This document shows positions 30,757 through 39,583 of a stretch of 64,000 bases of DNA, one piece after another (the first letter of the stretch is position 1; every line of letters starts with the position of its first letter). The stretch is from contig NZ_CP097149.1 of assembly GCF_023370075.1 (NCBI RefSeq), positions 1,656,001 to 1,720,000 on the forward strand, given 5' to 3'. A model generated the notes under the pieces. That model had not been told where the DNA came from. It ran no database searches and worked only from the letters and a program-made list of their open reading frames with translations. The position numbers and the translations under genes were made by a program. Origin of the DNA: Deinococcus sp. QL22. GTDB taxonomy: Bacteria; Deinococcota; Deinococci; Deinococcales; Deinococcaceae.

Positions 30757-32145
30757 TCACACCCTGACCGCCGGGCCAGCAGGCTTCAGGGGGTCTTCGA
30801 CGCGGCGCATGGCAGGGTTCAGCAGTTGCATGGCCGATACCGCTGCCATGGCCAGGCCCGCCCACAGCAACACGCTGCCGGGCGCAAAGCGGGCCGCCAA
30901 CAACCCCACGATAGCTGTACCGACTGGCACGGTAAATTGCGCGATCAGCCGCCGCACACTGAACACGCGGCCCTGCAATTCACTGGGCACCTGTGTCTGC
31001 CAGATGCTCTGAGAATGGGCGTTCATGATCGGGGTCATGATGCCGAATAGGGCAATGGCCGCCGCTGTGAAGACCACCGTTCCGGCCACACCACTGAGGG
31101 CCTGTGCCGCGCCCGCCAGCACCATCGGCACCAGCACGCCCAGCACCCGCCGCCGCTTCAGGCCGCCCCACGCGCTGATGAGGAGGCCGCCCGCTAAACC
31201 GCCCGCACTCATGGCTGTCCAGAGGGTCGCCAGCCCGGTTTCTACGGTCAGGCCGCGTGCGGCGAGGTCAGGGGCCAGCGTGAATTTGACCAGCAGTGGA
31301 TGCAACACGCCCACGCCGCTGGTCAGCAGATTCACCGAAGCGAAGGTCAGGAGCAGATGCAGCAGCGGACGGCGGGCCAAGATAAATGTCCAGCCCACGC
31401 GCATATCGGCCCACAGGCTGGGTTTGTTGGCGGCCCCTTTGGCAAGGTCGGCCCGCACGGGGCTGGGAATACGGAGCCGCCACACCACCAACGCCGCCAC
31501 CGCAAAAGACAGGCCGTCTATGGCAAAGGCCAGCGGCACGCCGTTTTGTAGCCCGCTTAACCAGGATGGCCCAACTCCCCCGCTCCGGGCCAGCGCGGGC
31601 AGCCCGATCAGCAGCGCCGCCAACGCCGGACTCAGCAGCCCCGACAGGCTCCACAAGGTCTGCATCATGCCGTTGGCACGCGGCAGGCGCTCCCGGCTAA
31701 CCAACGTGGAATAACTGGTGTCAAACGCCGAGCCGTGAAAGGTGCCCACCAGACCCAGCGCCGCCGTGAACAGCATAAACAGCCAGATGGGAGGGCTGCT
31801 GGACAGCACCAACGCCACCGCGCCCGCCGACAGCACGGCGTTCAGCAGGTCACAGGTGAGCATCATGCGGCGGCGATCCAGGCGGTCTGCCAACGCCCCG
31901 GCCAGCGGCGCACCCACAATGGCGGCCAACGCCCAGCCCAGCGCCGTGAGGGACAGGGCCGCCGCCAATTCCGGTTTCTGAGATTCCAGCGGAAAGCGGG
32001 TCTGGGTCAGGTAGATATTGAAGGCAAACCCGCTGAGGCCGCTGCCCAGCACACTGAGAGCTTGAGAACTCCACAGCCAGAGGAAGGTGCGCCAGCCGCC
32101 GTTCGGGTCTAGGGGCGCGGGCGAAACGGGGGAGGCGGGGGGCAT
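30757..32145 (-). CDS. MFS transporter, paralogue 2
   Basis: 462-aa paralogue of the neighbouring exporter. It has the same layout: GGWRTFLWLWSSQ at the N-terminus, GALADRLDRRRMM, ISAWGGLKRRR and WQTQVPSELQGRVFSVRR. The ATG at 32145 has TACCCT six bases upstream, so an upstream extension to 32205 is dropped. A UUCG-capped hairpin (GTGCAGA/TCTGCAC, 30641-30658) lies in the 152-bp gap to paralogue 1 but has no T-run. Confidence 0.88.
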   Translation of the reverse strand: MPPASPVSPAPLDPNGGWRTFLWLWSSQALSVLGSGLSGFAFNIYLTQTRFPLESQKPELAAALSLTALGWALAAIVGAPLAGALADRLDRRRMMLTCDLLNAVLSAGAVALVLSSSPPIWLFMLFTAALGLVGTFHGSAFDTSYSTLVSRERLPRANGMMQTLWSLSGLLSPALAALLIGLPALARSGGVGPSWLSGLQNGVPLAFAIDGLSFAVAALVVWRLRIPSPVRADLAKGAANKPSLWADMRVGWTFILARRPLLHLLLTFASVNLLTSGVGVLHPLLVKFTLAPDLAARGLTVETGLATLWTAMSAGGLAGGLLISAWGGLKRRRVLGVLVPMVLAGAAQALSGVAGTVVFTAAAIALFGIMTPIMNAHSQSIWQTQVPSELQGRVFSVRRLIAQFTVPVGTAIVGLLAARFAPGSVLLWAGLAMAAVSAMQLLNPAMRRVEDPLKPAGPAVRV

Positions 32146-32223
32146 GGCTTTAGGGTACGGCTGGGAGGGGAGAGATGGGATAGGCCGGATGGCTTGTGGG
32201 GACACAGCCGCCTAAACTCAACT

Positions 32224-32628
32224 GTGCTTTTCTCCGATCTCACACTCACGCCGGAACTACAGGCCCTGCTGAGGCTCGCCATGTTCCCCGATCCACAGCG
32301 GGTGGCTGCCGCGTTGACCGCCTATGCGAATGATCCAACCCGGCTCGTCTTCGATTGGAGCCTGCGCGGGCAACTGGTCAGTGCGGCGGGCGTTCAGGTC
32401 AGCGGAAACGCGGCAGAGGTGCTGCATATCGGTACAGCGGCACACATTAGAGGGCAGGGCTACGGGCGGGATTTGCTGCACGGCATTCGGGCGCACCTCG
32501 GGGTAATGACCTTGAGCGCGGACACCGACGGACAAGCCGTAGATTTTTATCGCCAAAGCGGATTTGAGGTTGTTGCTTTGCCTCCGGCATGGGGCACGCC
32601 GCGTTTTCGGTGCACCTTAAGCAGCTGA
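32224..32628 (+). CDS. GNAT acetyltransferase
   Basis: 134-aa N-acetyltransferase fold. The acetyl-CoA motif is AAHIRGQGYGRDLLHGIRAHLG and the closing strand is VDFYRQSGFEVV. Substrate unknown. The GTG start at 32224 has TAAACT five bases upstream. It is divergent from MFS paralogue 2. Confidence 0.8.
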   Translation: MLFSDLTLTPELQALLRLAMFPDPQRVAAALTAYANDPTRLVFDWSLRGQLVSAAGVQVSGNAAEVLHIGTAAHIRGQGYGRDLLHGIRAHLGVMTLSADTDGQAVDFYRQSGFEVVALPPAWGTPRFRCTLSS

Positions 32629-32639
32629 CCGTCTTCTGT

Positions 32640-33200
32640 TCACCCCGCCCGCAACTTTTTGCGTTCCTGTACGGCCAGCACGTCTACCCGCTCGTTCTCG
32701 CCGTGTCCGGCGTGGCCCTTGACCCACACAAACGTCAGCGTGTGGATTTTGGCCTGCTCAATCAGTTCTTCCCACAACTCCTGATTTTTCACCGGTTCTT
32801 TGCTGGCGGTTTTCCAGCCGTTGCGCTGCCAGTTCAGAATCCAGCCGTCGGTGAAGGCCTTGCGGAGGTACTGGCTGTCGGTGATCACGCGAACCTGGCA
32901 GGGACGTTTCAGGCTTTTCAGGCCTTCCAGCAGGCCGCGCAACTCCATGCGGTTGTTGGTGGTGTTCTCCTCGTTGCCGCTGAGTTCCAGTTCGCGCTCG
33001 CCAAAACGCAGAATGCAGGCCCAGCCGCCGTGTCCGGCCTGCGTATCGCACGCGCCGTCGCTGAACAGGTCAATCTGTTCGCCCGCAATCGGCACGGCGG
33101 GCTGAATGCCTGCTTTGATCGGCATCCGGTCACGCGCCGCGCTCTCTGCCTTTTTAGCGGCGGATTTCTTGAAGGGGGCTTTGCTGCTTGGTCTGGTCAT
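32640..33200 (-). CDS. rnhA: ribonuclease HI
   Basis: 186-aa RNase H that cleaves RNA in RNA-DNA hybrids. Catalytic residues are Asp in LFSDGACDTQ, Glu in NNRMELRGL, Asp in ITDSQYL and the last Asp in NERVDVLA; KGHAGHGENE gives the His loop. The N-terminal 35 residues are basic and not part of the fold. It converges with the GNAT gene, 11 bp apart. Confidence 0.93.
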   Translation of the reverse strand: MTRPSSKAPFKKSAAKKAESAARDRMPIKAGIQPAVPIAGEQIDLFSDGACDTQAGHGGWACILRFGERELELSGNEENTTNNRMELRGLLEGLKSLKRPCQVRVITDSQYLRKAFTDGWILNWQRNGWKTASKEPVKNQELWEELIEQAKIHTLTFVWVKGHAGHGENERVDVLAVQERKKLRAG

Positions 33201-33342
33201 ACGGACTGGCTCCGATTCCCAATCATCCAGAAGGGTTTGCTACTCGGCTGGGCAGCTTTGCAAGCCGGAAACGCCCACGACTCCTCGCAATTTCTTGTCA
33301 TAACCCCGGAACTGTAGACACCTGCGCCGCGTAACGTCAACT

Positions 33343-33822
33343 ATGAGCCTGCCGCCCTCGTCCTTTTCTGCCCCTACCACTCTGCCCGAGCCGGAGCGCA
33401 CACCCGCCATCCTGATTCACCTGTCGCCGCTGGCCGGCCTGCTGCTACCCACCATCGGCAATCTGCTGGGGCCGCTGCTGGCGTGGCTGGTGTACCGAGA
33501 CCGCAGCCGCACGCTAGACGCGCAGGGCAAAGAAGCCCTGAATTTTCAACTGAGTCTGTGGCTATACGGCGTCATCATTACCGTGCTGGCGTTCGGCCTG
33601 TTCAGTGTGGGTCTGGTGGGCGGCGCAGTCGGCGCGGCGGTGGGCAGCCCTGACGCCGGAGCTTTTGCCTTTTTCGGGGCCTTCGCCGGGTTTTTCGCCT
33701 TCTATCTGCCCATCATGTTGGTGTTGTTTTTGCTGCCACTGGTGCTGATGCTGGTCGCGGTGGTGCGCGTCAGCAGTGGGCGGGCTTATAGGTATCCGCT
33801 GACGATTCGGTTTATTCGGTAG
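33343..33822 (+). CDS. DUF4870 membrane protein
   Basis: 159-aa protein with a Pro-rich N-terminus and three to four helices. AILIHLSPLAGLLLPTIGNLLGPLLAWLVY, QGKEALNFQLSLWLYG and the C-terminal YRYPLTIRFIR are the DUF4870 (Tic20-like) signature. Function unknown. TAACGT five bases before the ATG suggests a leaderless start. Confidence 0.82.
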   Translation: MSLPPSSFSAPTTLPEPERTPAILIHLSPLAGLLLPTIGNLLGPLLAWLVYRDRSRTLDAQGKEALNFQLSLWLYGVIITVLAFGLFSVGLVGGAVGAAVGSPDAGAFAFFGAFAGFFAFYLPIMLVLFLLPLVLMLVAVVRVSSGRAYRYPLTIRFIR

Positions 33823-33897
33823 TCGGCAAGGAGCGCCAATGCCTCAGCCAACGCCCCATTCTCTCCTTCCTGCCCACCACTGCCCTATCCTTACCTC

Positions 33898-34653
33898 ATG
33901 CGAATCATGGCGGTTTTTGCCCACCCGGATGACGAGATCGGCTGCATGGGCACGTTGGCACAGCACGCGGCGCGGGGCGATGAAGTCATGTTGGTCTGGA
34001 CGACCCTGGGTGAGTTGGCCTCGCAATTTGGCGACGCCTCGCACGAGGAGGTGACGCGGATTCGGCGCGAACACGGCGCTTGGGTGGCCGGGCGCATCGG
34101 GGCGCAGCACCACTTTTTCGATATGGGCGACAGCCGCATGACCGGAAACCGCGCCGAAGCCCTGCAACTGGCCCGCCTGTACGCCCGTTTCCGGCCCAAT
34201 GCGGTGATTACCTGGAGCGACGACCACCCGCACCCCGACCACCGTATGACCGCCAAAATCGCCTTCGACGCCATTACGCTGGCCCGCATTCCCAAAATCG
34301 TGACCGGGGCAGGCGGCGCGTCCAGCCCACCGGCTCCCCATCTGGGCGGGGGCGGCGGCAGCATAGAAAGCGGCGAGGATGTGTCGCGGTTGCAGGCGTG
34401 GCGCGATCCCATCCGGTTTTACCAGTACTACGCGCCTGCCAGCCCCTACCCCGAAGTCCTGACCGATGTCAGCGACAGCATAGAAGTGGCCGCCGAAGTG
34501 ATGTCCTTCTACCACGACTTTTACAAGTGGGCCTGGACAGCAGAGCAGTTCCGCGAAGGCCGCGCCCAGTTGGGCCGCATGGCAGGCGTCAAGTACGCCG
34601 AGCGCTTCAATCTGCGGGCGTCGCATTTGCGGGCGCGGCCCTATCTGGATTAG
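33898..34653 (+). CDS. PIG-L / LmbE-family deacetylase
   Basis: 251-aa zinc deacetylase. Metal motifs are AHPDDEIGCMG near the N-terminus and HPDHRMTAKIAF in the middle. The family includes BshB, which deacetylates GlcNAc-malate in bacillithiol synthesis, a thiol made by Deinococcus; assignment to that step is a possibility, not shown. A Gly/Pro/Ser-rich insertion (GGASSPPAPHLGGGGGS) lies near residue 140. TATCCT six bases before the ATG. Confidence 0.85.
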   Translation: MRIMAVFAHPDDEIGCMGTLAQHAARGDEVMLVWTTLGELASQFGDASHEEVTRIRREHGAWVAGRIGAQHHFFDMGDSRMTGNRAEALQLARLYARFRPNAVITWSDDHPHPDHRMTAKIAFDAITLARIPKIVTGAGGASSPPAPHLGGGGGSIESGEDVSRLQAWRDPIRFYQYYAPASPYPEVLTDVSDSIEVAAEVMSFYHDFYKWAWTAEQFREGRAQLGRMAGVKYAERFNLRASHLRARPYLD

Positions 34654-34713
34654 CGGGGGTTGCTCTTAGCCCTTCCTCCGAGCCTTAAACAAAGCACCAG
34701 GCAACGAAGCACC

Positions 34714-35109
34714 CTAGTTCAGCACCCGCTGCCCCGGCACATCCAGCACGAACGGCGGAATAATAGCCTTGCCCGCCGCACCCCAGGCGTCCCGCAGTCC
34801 GTAATGGCCCTGCATGACGCCGGGGGTGTCCTGCACGGTCACGAAGGAATCGTAGACATACACGGCTCCGGGGGCCAGGTGAGGTTGCTGTCCGACCACG
34901 CCGTCGCCGTCCACGGTGGTTTCACGCCCGCCTGCATCCACTATTTTCCAGTGCCGGGTCAGCAGTTGCCACGTCTGATCAGAGTGATTCTCTATGGTAA
35001 TGACATACGAAAAGGCGTGCCGTCCGGGTTGGCTGTGCGCGGCCAGATACTGGACTTCCACGCGCACGCGGACGTCTGGGTCGGCTGGAAGGAGCGGGGA
35101 GTCGGTCAT
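34714..35109 (-). CDS. apaG: ApaG protein
   Basis: 131-aa DUF525/ApaG beta-sandwich. Motifs are HAFSYVITIENHSDQTWQLLTRHWKI, GVVGQQPHLAPGAVYVYDS and GVMQGHYGL. ApaG is linked to cobalt/magnesium resistance and diadenosine tetraphosphate metabolism in other bacteria. The start at 35109 has TATTCT six bases upstream; the frame stays open into the M42 gene on the other strand, but that part is spurious. Confidence 0.9.
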   Translation of the reverse strand: MTDSPLLPADPDVRVRVEVQYLAAHSQPGRHAFSYVITIENHSDQTWQLLTRHWKIVDAGGRETTVDGDGVVGQQPHLAPGAVYVYDSFVTVQDTPGVMQGHYGLRDAWGAAGKAIIPPFVLDVPGQRVLN

Positions 35110-35172
35110 CCGGCCAGAATACCGGGCCACAGCCTGGACGAAGAATGCACAAACACGTTTAGACTCAGGCGC

Positions 35173-36264
35173 ATGAGTCAACCCGCAGATGGACAGTCCG
35201 CAGATCAGCAGTCCGGCCCGATCATCAACCTGGAGTTCCTGTTCAAGCTGCTGTCTGTAGCTGCCCCCAGCGGTTCCGAGCGCCGCGCCGCCGACGTGTG
35301 GAAGCGTGAGGCCACCGCCTTTGCCCGCGTCTCCGAAGACCATTTCGGCAACGTGTACGCCGAAGTCGGGCCGGAAGGTGCGCCCACGATTGCGCTGATG
35401 GGGCACTTGGACGAAATCGGCCTGATCGTGTCGCACGTCAGCGACGAGGGCTTCCTGAGCGTGCTGGGTGTGGGCGGCTGGGATCCGCAAGTGTTGGTGG
35501 GCCAGCGGGTGCGTCTGCTTGCGCCGGGCGGGGACCTGCTGGGCGTCATCGGCAAAAAGGCCATTCATGTCATGGAGGCCGAGGAACGCACCAAAGCCAG
35601 CAAGCTGGAAGACCTCTGGATCGATGTGGGCCTGGACAAAGACACCGTGAAGGCCCGCATTCCGATTGGTACGGTGGCCGTGATCGAGCAGATGCCCGTG
35701 ATGATCGGAGACAAGATCGTGAGCCGCGCACTCGATAACCGCGTGGGCGCATTCATCGTGCTGGAGGCGCTGCGGGCGGTGGCGGGCCACGACCTGAAGC
35801 ACCGCGTGGTGGCCGTAGGAACCAGTCAGGAAGAGATCGGCGCGTTTGGGGCACAGGTGGGCGGCTACCTGCTGAACCCGGTGGCGGGCATCGCCGTAGA
35901 CGTGACCCACGAAACCAAGCAGCCCGGCGTCAGCGAGAAGAAATACGGCGTGGTGCCGTTCGGATCGGGGGCAAACCTGAGTGTCAATCCCCTCAGCAGC
36001 CCGGCCCTGAACCGCGCCCTGATTGACGCGGCGGGCGCGGAACATATCCCCTACACTCTCAGCGCCGCTGGACGCTACAGCGGCACCGACGCCGATACCC
36101 TGACGTTGGTGCGTTCGGGCGTGCCGACGGCGGTGGTCAGTATTCCCAACCGCTACATGCATTCGCCCAGCGAAATGGTAGACGCCCGCGACGTGAAAGC
36201 CTGCACCGACATCATTGCGGCGTGGCTGCGGCGTGTGGGCACCGACGAGAACTGGGGGCGGTAA
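35173..36264 (+). CDS. M42-family metallo-aminopeptidase
   Basis: 363-aa co-catalytic zinc or cobalt peptidase (FrvX/glutamyl-aminopeptidase type). Metal and catalytic residues are GHLDEIGLIV, DNRVGAF, TSQEEIGAFG, DVTHE and the His in NRYMHSPSEMV. It probably forms a large oligomer and trims peptides in the cytoplasm. TAGACT seven bases before the ATG. The racemase gene follows after 61 bp, so a role in removing N-acyl groups is also possible. Confidence 0.92.
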   Translation: MSQPADGQSADQQSGPIINLEFLFKLLSVAAPSGSERRAADVWKREATAFARVSEDHFGNVYAEVGPEGAPTIALMGHLDEIGLIVSHVSDEGFLSVLGVGGWDPQVLVGQRVRLLAPGGDLLGVIGKKAIHVMEAEERTKASKLEDLWIDVGLDKDTVKARIPIGTVAVIEQMPVMIGDKIVSRALDNRVGAFIVLEALRAVAGHDLKHRVVAVGTSQEEIGAFGAQVGGYLLNPVAGIAVDVTHETKQPGVSEKKYGVVPFGSGANLSVNPLSSPALNRALIDAAGAEHIPYTLSAAGRYSGTDADTLTLVRSGVPTAVVSIPNRYMHSPSEMVDARDVKACTDIIAAWLRRVGTDENWGR

Positions 36265-36325
36265 TGGCTGCCCCCACTCAGGAGTTAAGGCTATCAAGCG
36301 CCGCTGAGCGGGCATACTGATATCT

Positions 36326-37435
36326 ATGCTGCGTATCGAGGCCGCCGAAATCATCGTTGTACGTTTGCCCCTGAAATTCCGGTTCGAAACGAGTTTTGGG
36401 GTGCAAACGGAAAAAGTGGTGCCGCTGTTGGTGTTGCATGGCGGCGGCCTGCAAGGATTGTCGGAAGGCACGATGGAATTTGCGCCCATGTACCGCGAAG
36501 AAACCATTGCGGGCGGCCTTCATCTGCTCAAAGAAGTGTTCCTGCCGCGCATTCTGGGCAAAACCTTTGCCAACCCGGAAGACTTGGAGGCCGCGCTGGG
36601 CGGGTTCCGGGGCAACAAGATGGCGCGGGCGATGGTGGAAATGGCCGCGTGGGACTTGTGGGCACGCATGCTGGACGTGCCGCTGGGCACGCTGCTCGGG
36701 GGCCGCAAAACAGAGGTCGAAGTGGGCGTCAGCCTCGGCATTCAGCCCGATGAAGCCGCGACGGTGGACGTGGTGCGGCGGCATGTGGAGCAGGGCTACC
36801 GCCGCATCAAGCTCAAGATCAAGCCAGGCTGGGACATTCAGCCGGTACGGGCCACCCGCGAAGCCTTCCCCGACATTCGCCTGACGGTGGACGCCAACAG
36901 CGCCTACACGCTGGCAGATACGGGCCGCCTAAGGGCGCTGGATGAATTCGGCCTGACCTATATCGAGCAGCCGTTGGCGTGGGATGACCTGATCGACCAC
37001 GCCACCTTGCAGGCCCGCCTGACCACGCCGCTGTGCCTGGATGAATCCATTACCACCGCGCAGGACGCCCGCAAAGGCCTCGCGCTGGGGGCGGGCGGCG
37101 TGATTAATGTAAAGGTAGCGCGGGTGGGTGGACATGCCGAAGCGCGGCGCGTTCACGACATCTCGCAGGCGTTCGGTGCGCCCGTGTGGTGCGGCGGCAT
37201 GCTGGAAAGTGGCGTGGGCCGCGCCCACAACATCCACCTGTCTACCCTCCCCAATTTCACCCTGCCCGGCGATACCAGCAGTGCCAGCCGCTACTGGGCC
37301 ACCGACGTGATCAATGAACCGCTGGAAGCGGTGGACGGCCTGATGCCTGTGCCTACTGGCCCCGGCATCGGCGTGACCCTGAACCGCGAATTCGTCGCCA
37401 GCATCGCGGAACTGCATGAGGAGCGCACCGCTTGA
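36326..37435 (+). CDS. N-acylamino-acid racemase / o-succinylbenzoate synthase
   Basis: 369-aa enolase-superfamily enzyme. Catalytic residues match the family: KLK at 162-164, Asp189 (VDANSAY), Glu214 (YIEQPL), Asp239 (LDESI) and Lys263 (NVKVARVGG). Such proteins from Deinococcus racemise N-acyl (best N-succinyl) amino acids and can also act as MenC. The overlapping GNAT gene favours the N-succinylamino-acid route, but a menaquinone role cannot be excluded since menaquinone genes may lie elsewhere. CATACT lies before the ATG. Confidence 0.9.
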   Translation: MLRIEAAEIIVVRLPLKFRFETSFGVQTEKVVPLLVLHGGGLQGLSEGTMEFAPMYREETIAGGLHLLKEVFLPRILGKTFANPEDLEAALGGFRGNKMARAMVEMAAWDLWARMLDVPLGTLLGGRKTEVEVGVSLGIQPDEAATVDVVRRHVEQGYRRIKLKIKPGWDIQPVRATREAFPDIRLTVDANSAYTLADTGRLRALDEFGLTYIEQPLAWDDLIDHATLQARLTTPLCLDESITTAQDARKGLALGAGGVINVKVARVGGHAEARRVHDISQAFGAPVWCGGMLESGVGRAHNIHLSTLPNFTLPGDTSSASRYWATDVINEPLEAVDGLMPVPTGPGIGVTLNREFVASIAELHEERTA

Positions 37436-38286
37436 CCCAGGAATCGCCCCTCACCACTGATGTCAGCAACACTGCCCACACCAACACTGAGCCGCGCACC
37501 CCCACGCGCCCCTACGCCATCCGCGACGTGACCGATCCCTGGGCTATGCGTGCGCTAGAAGACGTGCAGGTGGACGCTTGGGGCTACTCTGACCGCGAGT
37601 TGACACCGGGAACCCTGTTCCGAATCAGTGCCATGACAGGCGGAATCGTAGTGGCCGCTTACCCGGTAGACGAAGGCAACCCCGCCCCAGTGGGCTTTGC
37701 GTTCGGTTTTCCGGCGTTGTCGGGCGAGCGCATCTGGCACCATTCGCATCTGCTGGCCGTGCACCCTGAGTGGCGCGGCTCTGGCATGGCAGTGGCCCTG
37801 AAACTGGCCCAGCGAGAACGCGCTGTGCGGCAAGGATTAACCCGTATGACCTGGACATTCGACCCGTTGGTGGCCCGCAACGCCCGCCTGAATTTGGGCA
37901 AGTTGGGCGCAACTGTGACCAGTTACCACGCTGACTGGTACGCCCTGGAAGATGACCGTGCTGCGGCTTTTCCCGCCGACCGCCTGATGGCCGAATGGGA
38001 CTTGACACAGCCCCACGCCGACCGTCCCGCTCCGCCAGCACGCGGGCAAGTGGCGCTCGAAGCACGCGAGCACAGCCAGGAACCCGGCGCAACCCGGCTG
38101 TATTTGGCCGGAAACCGTCTGCTGGCCGAGGTCCCTACACGCGCCGAAACCCTACCTGAACCCGTGCGCCTGATGTGGCGGCACGCACTCAGGGACGTGC
38201 TCAGTTCCTACCTTGCACGCGGCTACACAGTCACGGATTTGGCACGGTCGGGGCATAGGGCCTATTACGTTCTGAGCAAGGAATAG
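37432..38286 (+). CDS. GNAT acyltransferase linked to the racemase
   Basis: 284-aa acyltransferase. The N-terminal 30 residues are Thr/Pro-rich; the GNAT core has [26 protein letters not shown]. The C-terminal half (residues 195-284) is extra. TTG 37432 overlaps the racemase stop (TTGA), so the two are translationally coupled. A GNAT next to such a racemase is known to succinylate D-amino acids in a D-to-L conversion pathway; that role is inferred here. Confidence 0.8.
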   Translation: MTQESPLTTDVSNTAHTNTEPRTPTRPYAIRDVTDPWAMRALEDVQVDAWGYSDRELTPGTLFRISAMTGGIVVAAYPVDEGNPAPVGFAFGFPALSGERIWHHSHLLAVHPEWRGSGMAVALKLAQRERAVRQGLTRMTWTFDPLVARNARLNLGKLGATVTSYHADWYALEDDRAAAFPADRLMAEWDLTQPHADRPAPPARGQVALEAREHSQEPGATRLYLAGNRLLAEVPTRAETLPEPVRLMWRHALRDVLSSYLARGYTVTDLARSGHRAYYVLSKE

Positions 38287-38344
38287 GCGCTGAGCCATCG
38301 GAAGTGATGAGTTGTCAGTGGAAAGGTTAAAAGAAGAAACCAAA

Positions 38345-38380
38345 AGGGAAGGAACGCAGCTTAAATGGCGTTCCTTCCCT
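38345..38380. terminator. bidirectional terminator
   Basis: AGGGAAGGAACGC pairs with GCGTTCCTTCCCT around a 10-base loop, between the convergent GNAT and DUF4384 genes. Confidence 0.75.
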
Positions 38381-38421
38381 CAGTTTCCACGTCCTACAAC
38401 CTACACAGGACGCAAAGCGGC

Positions 38422-39030
38422 TCAGTAGACGTTGTAAAACGCCGTATCGCTGACCCAATCCTGCTGAGGGACGGGCTGGGCAATGGGATTGACCACGATG
38501 CTCAGCGCCTGCGCCAGGCGTTCGGGGGTCTGGGGCTTCACGGTGGCAAAGCTCTGACCCTGCTGGTAGCTGCTCAGTTCCGAGAGGTTCAGGGCGCGGC
38601 GGCTGGCAATGACCAGCACCCGGTTTTGTCCGCTGGGGCCAGTGATATCAAAAGTAAACTGGTCGCCTGTGGCCGGGAAAGCGCGGGTGGTTCCGGCCCG
38701 CACATAGTTGCTGGCGCTGATGCGGTTGGGCAAAATCTGGTCGGTGGTGCCGTCGGGGTTCACGTTGAACAGGTACACGTAGGCGTTTTCGTTAACGGTG
38801 GTGTACAGCGTAATGCGGTCACCGACGCTGTAGTTGGGCACGCGGGTGCCGCTGGTGTCGCGGTCTACCCACACGCGGGCCGTCAGGTTGGTCTGCACCG
38901 GGTTCACGATGATGCTCTGGGCGCTCAGGCGCGGCGTAGCAAAGGCGGGGGCTGACACGCTGCTCAGGGCGAGGGCGCTCACGGCAGTCAGCAGGGCAAT
39001 TTTTTTGGATAAGGTTTTGAGGGTAGACAT
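38422..39030 (-). CDS. secreted DUF4384 protein
   Basis: 202-aa protein with a signal peptide (KKIALLTAVSALALSSVSAPAFA). The DUF4384 domain is visible as VWVDRDTSG, YSVGDRITLYTTVNENAYVYLFNVNPDGTTDQILPN and VLVIASRRALN. The mature protein is expected at the cell surface or in the periplasm. GGAGG precedes the ATG, in contrast with the leaderless genes around it. DUF4384 proteins are frequent in Deinococcus; their role is not known. Confidence 0.85.
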   Translation of the reverse strand: MSTLKTLSKKIALLTAVSALALSSVSAPAFATPRLSAQSIIVNPVQTNLTARVWVDRDTSGTRVPNYSVGDRITLYTTVNENAYVYLFNVNPDGTTDQILPNRISASNYVRAGTTRAFPATGDQFTFDITGPSGQNRVLVIASRRALNLSELSSYQQGQSFATVKPQTPERLAQALSIVVNPIAQPVPQQDWVSDTAFYNVY

Positions 39031-39350
39031 GAGGCAACCTCCGGGGTTGGGGGTGCACCTTTAGCGTCGGGTCTGTCCCAGCGCGTCTTTTCGGTGCGTT
39101 CTTTGTGCCCTTACAGTAGGCCCGCATACCTGACTCACCGTGAAGCCACGCTGACTCAAGATGAGACGCAGCGCATTCGGTCTCATGTAAGAGTGCAAAC
39201 CGCCTAACACTAAAGGCCGCGTCAGAAATGTGACCGAGTTAATGATCGTGGCGGCACAATGGGTACGTACGGTGGGTGCATGCCGAACAAAGACAAGGGA
39301 GCAATCAGGCATGAGAAGAGGCGGCCCCCACTTGGAGAGCCGCCTGTTTG
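39031..39350. other. intergenic region upstream of the DUF4384 gene
   Basis: About 320 bp. Apart from the hairpin at 39319-39345, I see no gene, repeat or recognised RNA in it. Confidence 0.4.
39319..39345 (-). terminator. probable terminator after tRNA-Gln
   Basis: AGGCGGC at 39319-39325 pairs with GCCGCCT at 39339-39345, just after the 3' end of the tRNA on the minus strand. The T-run is poor (TCTTCT). Confidence 0.45.
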
Positions 39351-39424
39351 TGGCAGGGATACTAGGATTCGAACCTAAACTAACAGATCCAAAATCTGTT
39401 GTGCTGCCATTACACCATATCCCT
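39351..39424 (-). tRNA. tRNA-Gln(TTG)
   Basis: A 74-nt cloverleaf with encoded CCA. The acceptor is AGGGATA with TATCCCT and discriminator G. The D-arm lies in TGGTGTAATGGCAGCAC, the anticodon stem is AACAGA/TCTGTT with loop reading TTG, and the T-arm contains GGTTCGAATCC. Its normal fold contrasts with the defective sequence at 4976-5079. Confidence 0.95.
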
Positions 39425-39583
39425 AAACCTTAACTGCCCTGTGTCTGGTTTTTAGGGATGTCGCCACCCCGAAACACATGACCCACGCCGCCTTAAACCG
39501 AACGGCGAACCAGAGTATAGACATGAAAGGCGCAGGGGGTCAACAGGGGAGCGCACATCTGCCCGGTTTCTGCCCTGTGGGAG

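Noticed and set aside
34714..36507. 597-codon minus-strand frame covering apaG and the M42 gene
   Set aside because: Only the last 131 codons (apaG) are genuine. The rest is antisense to a clear peptidase gene, and a TATTCT element plus ATG marks the true start at 35109.
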